Source: Clostridia bacterium (lineage in GTDB: Bacteria; Bacillota_A; Clostridia; Christensenellales; Borkfalkiaceae). From it: a stretch of 41,171 nucleotides of DNA. Shown here piece after piece: positions 1-8,398 of the stretch. Under the pieces are notes generated by a model, which saw only the letters and a program-made list of their open reading frames with translations, had not been told where the DNA came from and did not search any database. The position numbers and the translations under genes were made by a program. Every line of letters begins with the position of its first letter. The first letter of the stretch is position 1. The stretch covers positions 1-41,171 of the forward strand of contig JAFTIK010000010.1 in assembly GCA_017456945.1 (NCBI GenBank). The letters run 5' to 3'.

Positions 1-1
1 T

Positions 2-850
2 ACAGACGTTGCTTCGGCAATTACTCTTGCTGATAGTAAGTTGTCTATCGACCCGTCTAAACTCGTTGTAGCAGAAAGCGATTTAGTCGTTGTTATGAGA
101 AGTGGTTCAGATGTCTACAAGATTACCATTCCTGTTAGAGTTGCTGACTTTGCAATTAAAACTGAAGAAGAGTTTATTGCTTGGCGTACTGCTGCGCAAC
201 AAAGTTATTCTAAGATTACAGATGTTACACAAGATATTTATGCACTTTTAGATGGTGATGTTGTGTTAACCCAAAATTTATCTGCACAAGTTGCAAATAC
301 CGCAATGCGTGGTGAATTAGATGGTCAAGGCTATAGTATAAAAGGTATATCTTTTGAAAACAAATCTTCACATTATCTTGCAAATACTTTCATTGAGTTT
401 ACTTTTAAGAATATTGCAATGTATTCTACCTATTTCTATAGATATTTCTTTAACGCTACTACACCTACGGGGGCGTCTTTGAATCTTGAAAATTGCTATT
501 TCAATTTAACGGGTGTTTATACTTCTTTTGGACACATTGGTAGTATCTTTAATAATATTACTAATGTTGTAGTTGAAGAAAATGACAGTTATGGGTCAAC
601 CGTTTTCCGTACTTACGTTCCATTAGGAAAAGTTGAAAATTTTGTAATGATTCACAGTTCGTTAACTAGTATGACAACTGGAACGGGCGCATATACGCAA
701 ATTAACAGCGCATACTTCACTTCTATGGATGCTTTCAAGACGGATCTTGCTAGCGCAACGCCTACCGTTGATACTTCTAAGTTTGATTCTAACTGGTGGA
801 CGATTGGAACGGACAAAGTTCCCGTATTTAAGGCTAAAACCAACGCGTAA
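2..850 (+). CDS. C-terminal part of a surface or secreted beta-rich protein (5' end outside the window)
   Basis: The reading frame is open from the first bases of the window, so the gene begins upstream; the TTG at 41 is not a convincing start because no ribosome site precedes it. About 282 residues are visible. A segment near residues 100-120 reads GELDGQGYSIKGISF, which resembles the short glycine-rich beta-helix motifs of Gram-positive surface proteins, and it is followed by Asn, Thr, Ser and aromatic-rich strands. There is no LPXTG motif or membrane segment at the C-terminus, so any anchor would have to lie upstream. A strong hairpin terminator follows. The family is not recognised; a secreted or cell-surface adhesin-type role is an inference from composition only. 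Confidence 0.6.
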   Translation, partial: TDVASAITLADSKLSIDPSKLVVAESDLVVVMRSGSDVYKITIPVRVADFAIKTEEEFIAWRTAAQQSYSKITDVTQDIYALLDGDVVLTQNLSAQVANTAMRGELDGQGYSIKGISFENKSSHYLANTFIEFTFKNIAMYSTYFYRYFFNATTPTGASLNLENCYFNLTGVYTSFGHIGSIFNNITNVVVEENDSYGSTVFRTYVPLGKVENFVMIHSSLTSMTTGTGAYTQINSAYFTSMDAFKTDLASATPTVDTSKFDSNWWTIGTDKVPVFKAKTNA

Positions 851-884
851 GTGATTATTTGCTTTAAGCGTTAAACTAAAACTT

Positions 885-917
885 AAAACACCCGAGCATT
901 TTGCTTGGGTGTTTTTT
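885..917 (+). terminator. Rho-independent terminator after the surface-protein fragment
   Basis: AAAACACCCGAGCA pairs with TGCTTGGGTGTTTT around a TTT-rich loop (one G-T pair) and is followed by a run of T. It separates the first gene from the CapA-like gene. Confidence 0.85.
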
Positions 918-979
918 GTGTATTATATTTTAAAAGCAGAAAATAAAACCTACGTGGCAGGTTCTGTTTTCTTTTTCAC

Positions 980-1008
980 TTGACAGTAATCTTTTATAGT
1001 GGTAAAAT
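980..1008 (+). promoter_or_regulatory. SigA-type promoter of the CapA-like gene
   Basis: TTGACA at 980-985 and TAAAAT at 1003-1008 are separated by 17 bases. The predicted transcript starts about 35-40 bases before the ATG. Confidence 0.75.
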
Positions 1009-1051
1009 TTTAATATACTAAAAAATTACTATTCAACAAAGGGGTAATAAT

Positions 1052-2131
1052 ATGAAACTTGCTATCGGTGGAGACGTTTCCATTAAACAAGATTGCGAAC
1101 AGTTGTTTGCAGAATGTAAAGGTAAAGAACTTTTTAACGACGTTATAGACGTGTTTAAGGCGTGCGATCGCGTGCTTGTGAATTTAGAGTGCGCCGTTAC
1201 TGAAAAGGATACGCCTATTGCTAAAATAGGGCCTAACCTTAAAGCGCCACTCAACACGGTTAAAACCTTAAAAGAAGTTGGGGTTACCGATTGTGGGCTT
1301 TCTAACAACCATATTTTCGACTACGGCAAACCCGGCGCTATCGATACCATTGAACAACTTGAAAAGCACGGCATCAACTACACGGGTTTTGGTAAGGACG
1401 AAATTGACGCGCGCAAAAACCTTATTATTACAGACGGTAAATTAAAGATTGCTATAATCGCCGTTTGCGAACACGAATATTCCTACGCGCTTGCTAACCG
1501 TATGGGTGCGCGCGCTTACGACCCGTACGACACTAACGACGATATTGCAGAAGCCAAGAAAACTGCGAACTACGTTATAGTTACCTATCACGGTGGTAAA
1601 GAAGAATGCCGTTATCCGTCGCCAAGGCTTGTTAAGGCTTGCCGTTCTATGATTAAACACGGGGCAGACGTGGTGCTTTGCCAACACAGCCATTGCATAG
1701 GTTGTTACGAAGAGTTTATGGGTGGGCATATTCTTTACGGTCAAGGCAATTTCCACTTCGTTTGCAAGAAATACGAAGACAAGGCAGACGGTGGCTATAT
1801 GTGGAATACTGGGCTTTTAGCCGTGCTTGATATTACTAGCGAAGGCGTTAAGGTTAACTACAAGCCTGTTATCGTTGACGGAACGGGTATTCGCTTAACC
1901 AACGAAAAGGAAACGGAAAGAATTCTTTCTGAACTTAAAGAACGCAACCAGTCGCTTAAAGACGGGTCTTGGTACGATAATTTCCGTAATTTTGCGCTTT
2001 CACTTCCTAGGTATCAATTCGTGCCAGAAGAATTGCGCCAAAAGGTTGCGCACTTTATCGATTGCGAAGCGCACGCAGACATTATGCGCGAAGTATATCA
2101 AACCTTTAATATCACTAACGAATTAGATTAA
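1052..2131 (+). CDS. CapA/PgsA-family metallophosphatase-like protein
   Basis: The 359-residue product begins MKLAIGGDVSI, the metal-site motif of CapA (poly-gamma-glutamate synthesis) proteins. It continues with NLECAVT near residue 48, SNNHIFDYG near 88, YHGGKE near 177 and QHSHCIGCYE near 208, the Asp, Asn and His residues expected of this calcineurin-like fold, then YGQGNFHF. It lacks a signal peptide or membrane segment, unlike classical membrane-bound CapA, so a cytoplasmic phosphoesterase is more likely than a capsule polymer exporter. No pgsB or pgsC homologue is nearby. The ATG follows AAAGGGGT at good spacing. It is a single-gene unit with its own promoter and a strong terminator. 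The family assignment is firm; substrate and role are unknown. Confidence 0.8.
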   Translation: MKLAIGGDVSIKQDCEQLFAECKGKELFNDVIDVFKACDRVLVNLECAVTEKDTPIAKIGPNLKAPLNTVKTLKEVGVTDCGLSNNHIFDYGKPGAIDTIEQLEKHGINYTGFGKDEIDARKNLIITDGKLKIAIIAVCEHEYSYALANRMGARAYDPYDTNDDIAEAKKTANYVIVTYHGGKEECRYPSPRLVKACRSMIKHGADVVLCQHSHCIGCYEEFMGGHILYGQGNFHFVCKKYEDKADGGYMWNTGLLAVLDITSEGVKVNYKPVIVDGTGIRLTNEKETERILSELKERNQSLKDGSWYDNFRNFALSLPRYQFVPEELRQKVAHFIDCEAHADIMREVYQTFNITNELD

Positions 2132-2135
2132 AAAT

Positions 2136-2165
2136 AAACCCCCTTGGAAACAAGGGGGTTTGATT
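2136..2165. terminator. Bidirectional terminator between convergent genes
   Basis: AAACCCCCTTG and CAAGGGGGTTT form a perfect 11-bp stem around GAAA. A and T runs on both sides let it serve both the CapA-like gene and the AraC regulator. Confidence 0.85.
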
Positions 2166-2174
2166 TATTTGTTT

Positions 2175-3029
2175 TTATATAGTCTTTTTGTATTTTGAAG
2201 GGGTTAAGCCCGTTATGCTTCTAAACACTTTTGAAAAGTAGTTGGGGCTTTCAAAATAAAGCCTTTCAGAAATAGAAGCGATAGATTCGCCGTTTTTAAT
2301 TAGTTTTTTTGCTTCTTCTATCTTTAACGAACGATAATAGTGCATAATCGAGTCGCCCGTAATCTTTTTAAAGTTGTTGTTTAGATAGGTTGTGCTATAA
2401 AATAGCAAGCTTTGAATTTGTTCAAGGGTAACTTTGCCGTCAAGGTTGTCTTTTAATATAGATATAATATCGTTTACGAGTTTATTGTTAAAGTCGGTGC
2501 TATTCATTACGAACTTTATTTCAGGTCTATCTGAAAGTTTTGCCCTAATAATGTTTATAAGCAAGGCTTCGATATTATTTTCAATAAGTTGTTGCGAGCC
2601 GAAAGCAGGTGCGTCTAATAATTCTAGTTTGCCTTTTCTAGGAAACTTGAACGTTCTTTTGCTTTCAGAAAAGATTGCAGACATAAGTTTTTTGTCGTCT
2701 TCTGAAAGTTGAGTTTTTTCTCTAACCAACTCGAAAAAATCTGAAGAACTGTCAAAACAAACTACGAACAAATGCGCGTTTTCTTTGTGACTATATTCGT
2801 AGTGATGGGGTACGAACGGGTCGATAAGATAAAAATCGCCTTGTTTAAGTTCCGTTCTAATCCCGTCTGCTTCGCAAACTATCGTACCACCGTCAACGTA
2901 AGCAAATTCATAAAAGTTGTGGGTTTCAGTTTCAAAGTAGAAATCGGGGGTGATATACAAATAGTCTATCGCAATCAACTTTTTAATGTTTATTACTTTT
3001 TTTACTGGATAACTGTAGTACTTTCTCAT
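2175..3029 (-). CDS. AraC/XylS-family transcriptional regulator
   Basis: The 284-residue protein has an N-terminal cupin-like sensor domain (residues about 20-110, with YEFAYVDGG and IDPFVPHHYEY). A typical two-helix-turn-helix AraC domain sits at the C-terminus (residues about 185-284), with FYSTTYLNNNFKKITGDS and the hallmark ESPNYFSKVFRSITGLTPS. Such regulators usually sense a sugar or sugar-like ligand and activate neighbouring catabolic genes. It is divergent from the M81 peptidase and GH4 glycosidase genes, which are the most likely targets. A TTGATT-17-TATAAT promoter is visible upstream on its strand, and an inverted repeat lies just after the predicted transcript start. The start has only a weak ribosome site (GGGGCG). 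Family is certain; ligand is unknown. Confidence 0.9.
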   Translation of the reverse strand: MRKYYSYPVKKVINIKKLIAIDYLYITPDFYFETETHNFYEFAYVDGGTIVCEADGIRTELKQGDFYLIDPFVPHHYEYSHKENAHLFVVCFDSSSDFFELVREKTQLSEDDKKLMSAIFSESKRTFKFPRKGKLELLDAPAFGSQQLIENNIEALLINIIRAKLSDRPEIKFVMNSTDFNNKLVNDIISILKDNLDGKVTLEQIQSLLFYSTTYLNNNFKKITGDSIMHYYRSLKIEEAKKLIKNGESIASISERLYFESPNYFSKVFRSITGLTPSKYKKTI

Positions 3030-3062
3030 TTCGCCCCGTCTGCTTTTGCATAACGCTTTATT

Positions 3063-3089
3063 TTACGAAATACACGAAAAATTTCGTAA
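3063..3089. promoter_or_regulatory. Inverted repeat in the AraC regulator leader (candidate operator)
   Basis: TTACGAAA at 3063-3070 and TTTCGTAA at 3082-3089 form a perfect 8-base inverted repeat with an 11-base gap. It lies just downstream of the predicted start of the regulator transcript and could be a protein operator for autoregulation or an RNA hairpin. Confidence 0.4.
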
Positions 3090-3098
3090 GATGTGTTT

Positions 3099-3127
3099 AT
3101 TATATCATAAAAAATCGGCGTAATCAA
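3099..3127 (-). promoter_or_regulatory. Promoter of the AraC regulator
   Basis: On the minus strand TTGATT (3127-3122) and TATAAT (3104-3099) are 17 bases apart, placing the transcript start near 3092. Confidence 0.7.
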
Positions 3128-3179
3128 GGGTTTTTACATAAATTGTAAAATAATTTATCCTTTTTCAAGTGGTTTTCTA

Positions 3180-3208
3180 TTGACAATTTTTGCTATACGA
3201 TATATAAT
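3180..3208 (+). promoter_or_regulatory. Consensus promoter of the M81 peptidase-GH4 operon
   Basis: TTGACA at 3180-3185 and TATAAT at 3203-3208 are 17 bases apart, a perfect consensus. The 27-base leader to the ATG contains AAAAAGGAGAAA. A consensus promoter beside a divergent AraC gene suggests repression or direct modulation rather than an activator-dependent weak promoter. Confidence 0.85.
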
Positions 3209-3234
3209 AAAATCGACTAAAAAGGAGAAATTTT

Positions 3235-4626
3235 ATGAAGATTATCGTTGCATCTTTTCAATGTGAATCAAACAGCAAAGCAGTTCTTCACCCTACGATT
3301 GAAGACTTTGAATATTTTAAAGGGGAAGACATCTTTAAAAAACTCGTTGTAAAAGACGTTTTCACCAAGGCGGGCTTTGAAGTAGTTCCTGCAGTTTACG
3401 CAGTTGCCCTTCCGTCCGCTACCGTTACTCAAGACGTGTATTTCCATTTTGAAAAGCAGATTATGGAAGTGGTTAACGCCAACCCCGACGCCGTGGGCGT
3501 TTATATTTGGTTTCACGGCAGTATGGAAGTTGATGGTATCGGCTCTGGCGAACTTTATCTTCTCAAAGAGATAAGAAAGGTGGTTTCTAAAGACTGCGTT
3601 ATCGCTATGAGTATGGATGCGCACGCTAATATTACGGATGAACTCGGTCAGTACGCTAATATTACTTGCGGATTTAAGACCGTTCCGCACGTCGATCAGG
3701 AAGATAGCCAACTTCGCGCTGCTAACGCGCTCGTTTACGCGCTTAAAAACAATCTTAAACCCGTGCTTTACGTTCAACGCGTGCCTTTCCTTTTGAAGAA
3801 CGACACCGTTCTTACGGGCGAAGAACCCTTAAAGAGTATTATCGCGCTTACCCGCGAATACGAAAAGCAAGAAGACGTGCTTTCTGCAAACGTTTTCTTG
3901 GGGCATTGTTGGATAGACGCGCCTAACACCTCGGCGTCAACCGTGGTTTGCGCTACTACCGAAGAAAAGGCTAAAGAAATCGCTAAAGACCTTGCAAATA
4001 AACTTTGGGCAACCAGAAAGGTTTATAAATTCAAAATCGAAGCAGAACTTCCAGAAGAATGCGTTGACCGCGCTATTAGCGGAAAGGAAAATAGAATTTT
4101 CATTACCGATAGCGGTGATAATACTACTGCAGGCGCAGAAGGTGAAAGCACGGAAATTCTTGAACTCTTCATCAAGAAAAACCCAGCAAAGAAAACTTGC
4201 GTTGCAGGTATTACCGACGATAAAATCGTAGAAAAGTTCTGGTCGGCTAAAGACGGTGACGTGGTTACGCTTGAAAAATTCGGCGTGCAAGCAACCGTTA
4301 AAGCGCACGGCGAAATTCTCGGTTGGGCAAAAGAAATTATCGGCAGAAGCCTTACCTTTAGTATCGGCAACGTGGACGCCGTGTTTACCGAAAAGCGTAG
4401 CGCGTTCATTGAAATAGGTAATTTTGACAAGGCAAACGTAGACCTTCTCGGTTATCAAATCGTAGTCGTTAAACTTGGCTATCTATTCACAGAACTTAAA
4501 CCTTACGCTGATAGAGAACTTTTTGCTCTTTCCGACGGCGCAAGTTGCGTAGAACTTGCAAGATTAAATTTAAAGAAAATCGTTAGACCTATGTTCCCGC
4601 TTGAAGACTTTGAGTGGCAGGCTTAA
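3235..4626 (+). CDS. M81-family metallopeptidase (MlrC, microcystinase C-like)
   Basis: The 463-residue protein matches the M81/MlrC family along its length. The N-terminus SFQCESNSK aligns with the family's FxxESN motif. WFHGSMEVDGIGSGE (about residues 90-105) and MSMDAHANIT (about 125-134) carry the His and Asp expected for zinc binding. FKTVPHVDQEDS follows, and the C-terminal domain is that typical of MlrC. MlrC from Sphingomonas degrades linear microcystin; most gut and soil homologues have unknown substrates and often sit beside sugar or amino-acid catabolic genes. Here it is first in an operon with a GH4 glycosidase 19 bases downstream. AAAAAGGAGA precedes the ATG. The family is firm; a role in processing a glycoconjugate or modified amino compound is inference. 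Confidence 0.85.
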   Translation: MKIIVASFQCESNSKAVLHPTIEDFEYFKGEDIFKKLVVKDVFTKAGFEVVPAVYAVALPSATVTQDVYFHFEKQIMEVVNANPDAVGVYIWFHGSMEVDGIGSGELYLLKEIRKVVSKDCVIAMSMDAHANITDELGQYANITCGFKTVPHVDQEDSQLRAANALVYALKNNLKPVLYVQRVPFLLKNDTVLTGEEPLKSIIALTREYEKQEDVLSANVFLGHCWIDAPNTSASTVVCATTEEKAKEIAKDLANKLWATRKVYKFKIEAELPEECVDRAISGKENRIFITDSGDNTTAGAEGESTEILELFIKKNPAKKTCVAGITDDKIVEKFWSAKDGDVVTLEKFGVQATVKAHGEILGWAKEIIGRSLTFSIGNVDAVFTEKRSAFIEIGNFDKANVDLLGYQIVVVKLGYLFTELKPYADRELFALSDGASCVELARLNLKKIVRPMFPLEDFEWQA

Positions 4627-4645
4627 TTTATAAGGAGATATAAAA

Positions 4646-6049
4646 ATGAAAAATTTACTTAAAGACGTTAAAAATCTTAAAATAGCATATATCGGCGGAG
4701 GCTCGCGCGGTTGGGCAAGAACGCTTATGACAGACCTTGCAAAAGAACCCGATATCGCGGGAACGGTTTCTATGTACGACATAGATTTTGAAGCGGCTGC
4801 AGACAACGCTAAAGTCGGTAATCGCGTTACCGCTCGTGAAGACGTCGTTGGTAAGTGGAATTACGTTGCAGTTAAAACTATCGGCGAAGCGTTAACGGGC
4901 GCAGACTTCGTTGTTCTTTCTATTCAACCCGGTACTTTCGACGAAATGGAAGTGGACGTTCATCTTCCCGAAAAATACGGTATCTATCAGTCGGTTGGCG
5001 ACACGGTTGGCCCTGGTGGAGTGGTTAGAAGTTTAAGAACTATTCCTATTTACGCGCAATTTGCTTTGGATATTAAAAAGTATTGTCCTGACGCGTGGGT
5101 TATTAACTTTACTAACCCTATGACCGTTTGCGTTCGTACCCTTTATAAAGTATTCCCCGAAATTAAGGCGTTCGGTTGCTGTCACGAAGTGTTCGGCACG
5201 CAAAAGATGTTCGCAGGTCTTCTTAAAGACAAGTTCGGAATGGAAATCAACAGAGAAGACGTTAAGTTTAACGTTCTTGGCGTAAACCACTTTACTTGGG
5301 TTGATGAAGTTAAATATAAGGGTGTGGATCTTATGCCCCTTTTAAGAGAAGCAATCGTGGAAAACCCCAACGGTATGCGTCACTTCGATCAAAACTGGGC
5401 TAACAGAACCTTTAAGAACAGTTATATGGTATTATCCGACCTTTTCAAAAAGTACGGCATTATTCCGGCTGCGGGCGACCGTCACATTGCGGAATTCGTT
5501 CCGGGTAACTGGTATTTGAAAGACCCGGCAACCGTTGAAAAATTCGGTTTCACCCTTACTACGGTTGACTGGAGAAGGGAAAGACTTGCTAAACAAAACC
5601 AAACTACTGCTCGCCTTGCTAGCGGTGAAGAACAAATGGTATTTAAGAATACGGGTGAAGAAAGCGTTCGTCAGATTAAGGCTCTTCTCGGTATGGGTGA
5701 ATTCGTTACCAACGTTAATATTCCCAACTACGGTCAAATGGAAGGTTTGCCACTCGGCGCGGTAGTTGAAACTAACGCCTTCTTCTCGGGTGATAGCATC
5801 CGTCCTATTTACGCGGGTAAACTTCCTAACGAAGTTGAAGCACTCGTTACCAGAGTAGTTCATAACCAAGAAACTATCGTTGAAGCAGGTCTAAACGGCG
5901 ATTACGAACTTGCGTTCAAGGCTTTCCAAAACGACGCAAATATGAACTTAGACCCCGTTCAAGCAAGAGAACTTTACGACGAAATGCTTGAAAAGACTAG
6001 TAAATATCTTCCCGCTTACGACGAATACGTTAAAAGCAGAAAAAATTAA
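4646..6049 (+). CDS. GH4-family NAD- and Mn-dependent glycosidase (alpha-galactosidase/glucosidase type)
   Basis: The 467-residue protein has the GH4 layout: an N-terminal Rossmann motif IAYIGGGSRGWA (residues 13-24) for NAD, NFTNP at 154-158, the metal-binding Cys-His pair in GCCHEVFG (179-180) and Asn-His in GVNHFTW (214-215). GH4 enzymes oxidise the sugar at C3 using NAD, then eliminate the aglycone, acting on alpha- or beta-linked sugars, sometimes phosphorylated. The sequence resembles the MelA/LplD branch rather than 6-phospho enzymes, but substrate cannot be fixed from motifs. It is translated from AAGGAGATA 7 bases before the ATG and is the second gene of the M81 operon. It ends at a strong terminator. 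No transporter gene is linked, so sugar import must be encoded elsewhere. Confidence 0.9.
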   Translation: MKNLLKDVKNLKIAYIGGGSRGWARTLMTDLAKEPDIAGTVSMYDIDFEAAADNAKVGNRVTAREDVVGKWNYVAVKTIGEALTGADFVVLSIQPGTFDEMEVDVHLPEKYGIYQSVGDTVGPGGVVRSLRTIPIYAQFALDIKKYCPDAWVINFTNPMTVCVRTLYKVFPEIKAFGCCHEVFGTQKMFAGLLKDKFGMEINREDVKFNVLGVNHFTWVDEVKYKGVDLMPLLREAIVENPNGMRHFDQNWANRTFKNSYMVLSDLFKKYGIIPAAGDRHIAEFVPGNWYLKDPATVEKFGFTLTTVDWRRERLAKQNQTTARLASGEEQMVFKNTGEESVRQIKALLGMGEFVTNVNIPNYGQMEGLPLGAVVETNAFFSGDSIRPIYAGKLPNEVEALVTRVVHNQETIVEAGLNGDYELAFKAFQNDANMNLDPVQARELYDEMLEKTSKYLPAYDEYVKSRKN

Positions 6050-6060
6050 TTTTTAATATT

Positions 6061-6090
6061 AAAAAGCCGACTATAAAAGTCGGCTTTTTC
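6061..6090 (+). terminator. Terminator of the M81-GH4 operon
   Basis: AAAAAGCCGACT and AGTCGGCTTTTT form a perfect stem around a short A/T loop, followed by further T. Confidence 0.85.
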
Positions 6091-6100
6091 TTTTATAAGA

Positions 6101-6129
6101 TTGACATACTTGCTTTTGTACTGTATAAT
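6101..6129 (+). promoter_or_regulatory. Consensus promoter of the TIM-barrel protein gene
   Basis: TTGACA (6101-6106) and TATAAT (6124-6129) are separated by 17 bases. GAAGGTG lies 5 bases before the ATG. Confidence 0.85.
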
Positions 6130-6156
6130 GAATTTAAAATCTTGTGAAGGTGAATT

Positions 6157-8295
6157 ATGTTTAATTGTTTTCCTACAGAATGGCAAAGAATAGTTTTTAG
6201 AAACTACGGATTAGTTCCTAGCGAAAATATCGCTAAAGCGCTTGAAACGAGCGTTGAAACGGTAGAAGAGCAAGCCGTGGCTTTGGGGCTTGGTAAGGTT
6301 AAATACGACCCTGTATGGCTAAAAAAGGGTTTCGTTACCATTATAAGAAACAACTGGGATATTTTGCTAGACGAGCAAATAATTCTACTTTTAGATATGT
6401 CGATGGGTGAATATAAGAAACTTTTATCGGAATACGACTTTTTAGACGTTAAACTTGGTGGCAAACCGGCTTTAGAAAAGGTTGTATATTCTTCGCTTAC
6501 CGAAGAGCAAAAGTCGGCTACGGCTAAAATTCGCGCGCTAGTAGAGCAATCTTATTCGCCCGAACAGGTTAAGCCTTTCGATTTCTTTAACGGCGCGGGG
6601 GATGAAATAGTTCTTCCCGACGGCGATTACGCTATAACGGATAGATATACTTCGCACTATTGCGCAGACTACGGTAGCGCTCTTTTAGACGACGAACTTG
6701 CAGATTATTCTGAAGAATATCTTAAAAGGCTTTCGGCTACGGGGGTAAACGGGTTATGGATGCACGAAACGCTTAGAAACCTTGCGGAATTCCCGTTTGA
6801 TCCTAGCGCTTCCGAAGGGTATGAAAAGCGCGTTAAAAACCTTAAAAAACTTACCGAACGCTGTAAGAAATACGGGGTTAACATCTATATCTATCTCAAC
6901 GAGCCTAGAAGTATGCCCAAGGAGTTTTTCGATAAATACCCTGAGCTTAAAGGTCACCCGACTACTGACGGCGGTTTCTGTCTTTGTACTTCTAAACCCA
7001 AGGTTAAAGAATACCTTTATAACGCCGTAAAGAGCCTTGCGGAAAACGTTCCTTTGCTTAAAGGGGTTATGACTATCACGATGTCGGAAAATCCCACACA
7101 TTGCTATTCTAAGCCGTTTGGCAATAACGCTGTAGGTAACGTAGATAAACTTACTACCGAATGCCCTGACTGCGCTTTAAGAGCGCCCGAAGAAGTGGCG
7201 GCGGAAGTTAATAATATAATCGCTAAAGCGCTTAAAGACGGTAATGGTTACACCAAACTCATAGCAAACCTTTGGGGTTGGGCGGACTTTATGAAATGGA
7301 CCGACCAAATGATATTCCACGGCATAGAGTTGCTTGATAAAGACGTAGAAGTTCTTTGCGTAAGCGAATTCTCTAAAAAATTCAAGCGCGGTGGCGTAAA
7401 CTCGCAAGTAATCGACTACTCTATATCGGTGGTAGGTCCTAGCGAGATAACCGTTAAAATGCTTAAATACGCAAAGCAAAAAGGTCACAGAATTTGGTCT
7501 AAAGTGCAGGTTAACAACAGTTGGGAATGCTCTGCCGTTCCTTTCGTTCCCGCTTACGACCTTATGGTTAAGCATATAGAAAACTTAAAGAAACTAGGCA
7601 TTGAAGGTTTGATGCTCGGTTGGAGTTTGGGCGGTTTCCCCGGTGGCGCGCTATCCCTTTGTTCTGCAACTTGCGCAAAAGGTAAGGTGGATAAAAAGGG
7701 GTGGTACGGCAAGGCTTACGGCGAACAAGGCAAACTCGTTCAAAAGGCGGTAAAAGGGTTCAGTAAGGCGTTTTCCGAATATCCGTTCAGTATCAACGCG
7801 TTATATTTTGGCGCGCAAAACCTAGCGTGTGCAAATATGTATGATCTTGAACGCGATAACCGAGTATCTACTATGACTTGTTACGCTTTCGACGATTACG
7901 AATTTTGGTCAGACCCGTACGGGATAGACGTTTATATCAACCAGTATCAAAAACTCGTTGATAAATGGGAAAAGGCGTTCGCGCTAGTTAAAGACCAAAC
8001 GGGCAACGCTAACTTTGAAGAACTTAAACGCTCGGCGGAAGGTGTGTTGTTGATAAATAAAGCCACACTAAACTTTGCCAAGTTTGCTAAATATAAAAGG
8101 GATTTAGCAAACAATAAAGAGCTTATTATCGCCGTTATAGACGACGAATTTAAGGTTGCCGTAAACACTTATAATCTTATGGCGAAAGACGCTAAAATCG
8201 GCTACGAAATAACCAACCACTATTTCTTCAACCGTCAACGCGTTCTAGAAAAACTAGTAAATCTTACTGCTATAAAAGAACAACTTAAAGCGTAA
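6157..8295 (+). CDS. Large TIM-barrel (GH20-like) protein with N-terminal helix-turn-helix-like segment
   Basis: This 712-residue protein has no signal peptide and is probably cytoplasmic. Residues about 10-50 read like a helix-turn-helix (NYGLVPSENIAKALETS), followed by a helical linker. From about residue 150 the pattern is that of a (beta/alpha)8 glycosidase-type barrel: VNGLWMHETLRN, KKYGVNIYIYLNEPR, KGVMTITMSENPTH with an acidic residue at the usual strand-4 position, ECPDC, KLIANLWGWADF and IEGLMLGWSLGG. The barrel resembles GH20-like hexosaminidase folds, and a long helical C-terminal part follows. It lies directly after the M81-GH4 operon with its own promoter, so a linked saccharide pathway is likely. 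I cannot name a family with certainty; catalytic residues are proposed, not shown. Confidence 0.55.
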   Translation: MFNCFPTEWQRIVFRNYGLVPSENIAKALETSVETVEEQAVALGLGKVKYDPVWLKKGFVTIIRNNWDILLDEQIILLLDMSMGEYKKLLSEYDFLDVKLGGKPALEKVVYSSLTEEQKSATAKIRALVEQSYSPEQVKPFDFFNGAGDEIVLPDGDYAITDRYTSHYCADYGSALLDDELADYSEEYLKRLSATGVNGLWMHETLRNLAEFPFDPSASEGYEKRVKNLKKLTERCKKYGVNIYIYLNEPRSMPKEFFDKYPELKGHPTTDGGFCLCTSKPKVKEYLYNAVKSLAENVPLLKGVMTITMSENPTHCYSKPFGNNAVGNVDKLTTECPDCALRAPEEVAAEVNNIIAKALKDGNGYTKLIANLWGWADFMKWTDQMIFHGIELLDKDVEVLCVSEFSKKFKRGGVNSQVIDYSISVVGPSEITVKMLKYAKQKGHRIWSKVQVNNSWECSAVPFVPAYDLMVKHIENLKKLGIEGLMLGWSLGGFPGGALSLCSATCAKGKVDKKGWYGKAYGEQGKLVQKAVKGFSKAFSEYPFSINALYFGAQNLACANMYDLERDNRVSTMTCYAFDDYEFWSDPYGIDVYINQYQKLVDKWEKAFALVKDQTGNANFEELKRSAEGVLLINKATLNFAKFAKYKRDLANNKELIIAVIDDEFKVAVNTYNLMAKDAKIGYEITNHYFFNRQRVLEKLVNLTAIKEQLKA

Positions 8296-8302
8296 AAAAC
8301 TT

Positions 8303-8332
8303 AAAACTCTGCTTCAGACGAAGCAGAGTTTT
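8303..8332 (+). terminator. Terminator hairpin after the TIM-barrel gene
   Basis: AAAACTCTGCTTC and GAAGCAGAGTTTT form a perfect 13-bp stem with loop AGAC. The T run is short (four). Confidence 0.8.
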
Positions 8333-8361
8333 GCCTTTATTTATATAAAGTACGCCTATAT

Positions 8362-8390
8362 TTGACAAAAGGCAATAGGTGTGGTACAAT
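8362..8390 (+). promoter_or_regulatory. Promoter that places cca on a leaderless transcript
   Basis: TTGACA (8362-8367) and TACAAT (8385-8390) are 17 bases apart. The ATG at 8399 begins 9 bases after the -10 hexamer, where transcription itself should start. Confidence 0.8.
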
Positions 8391-8398
8391 TATAAAGT

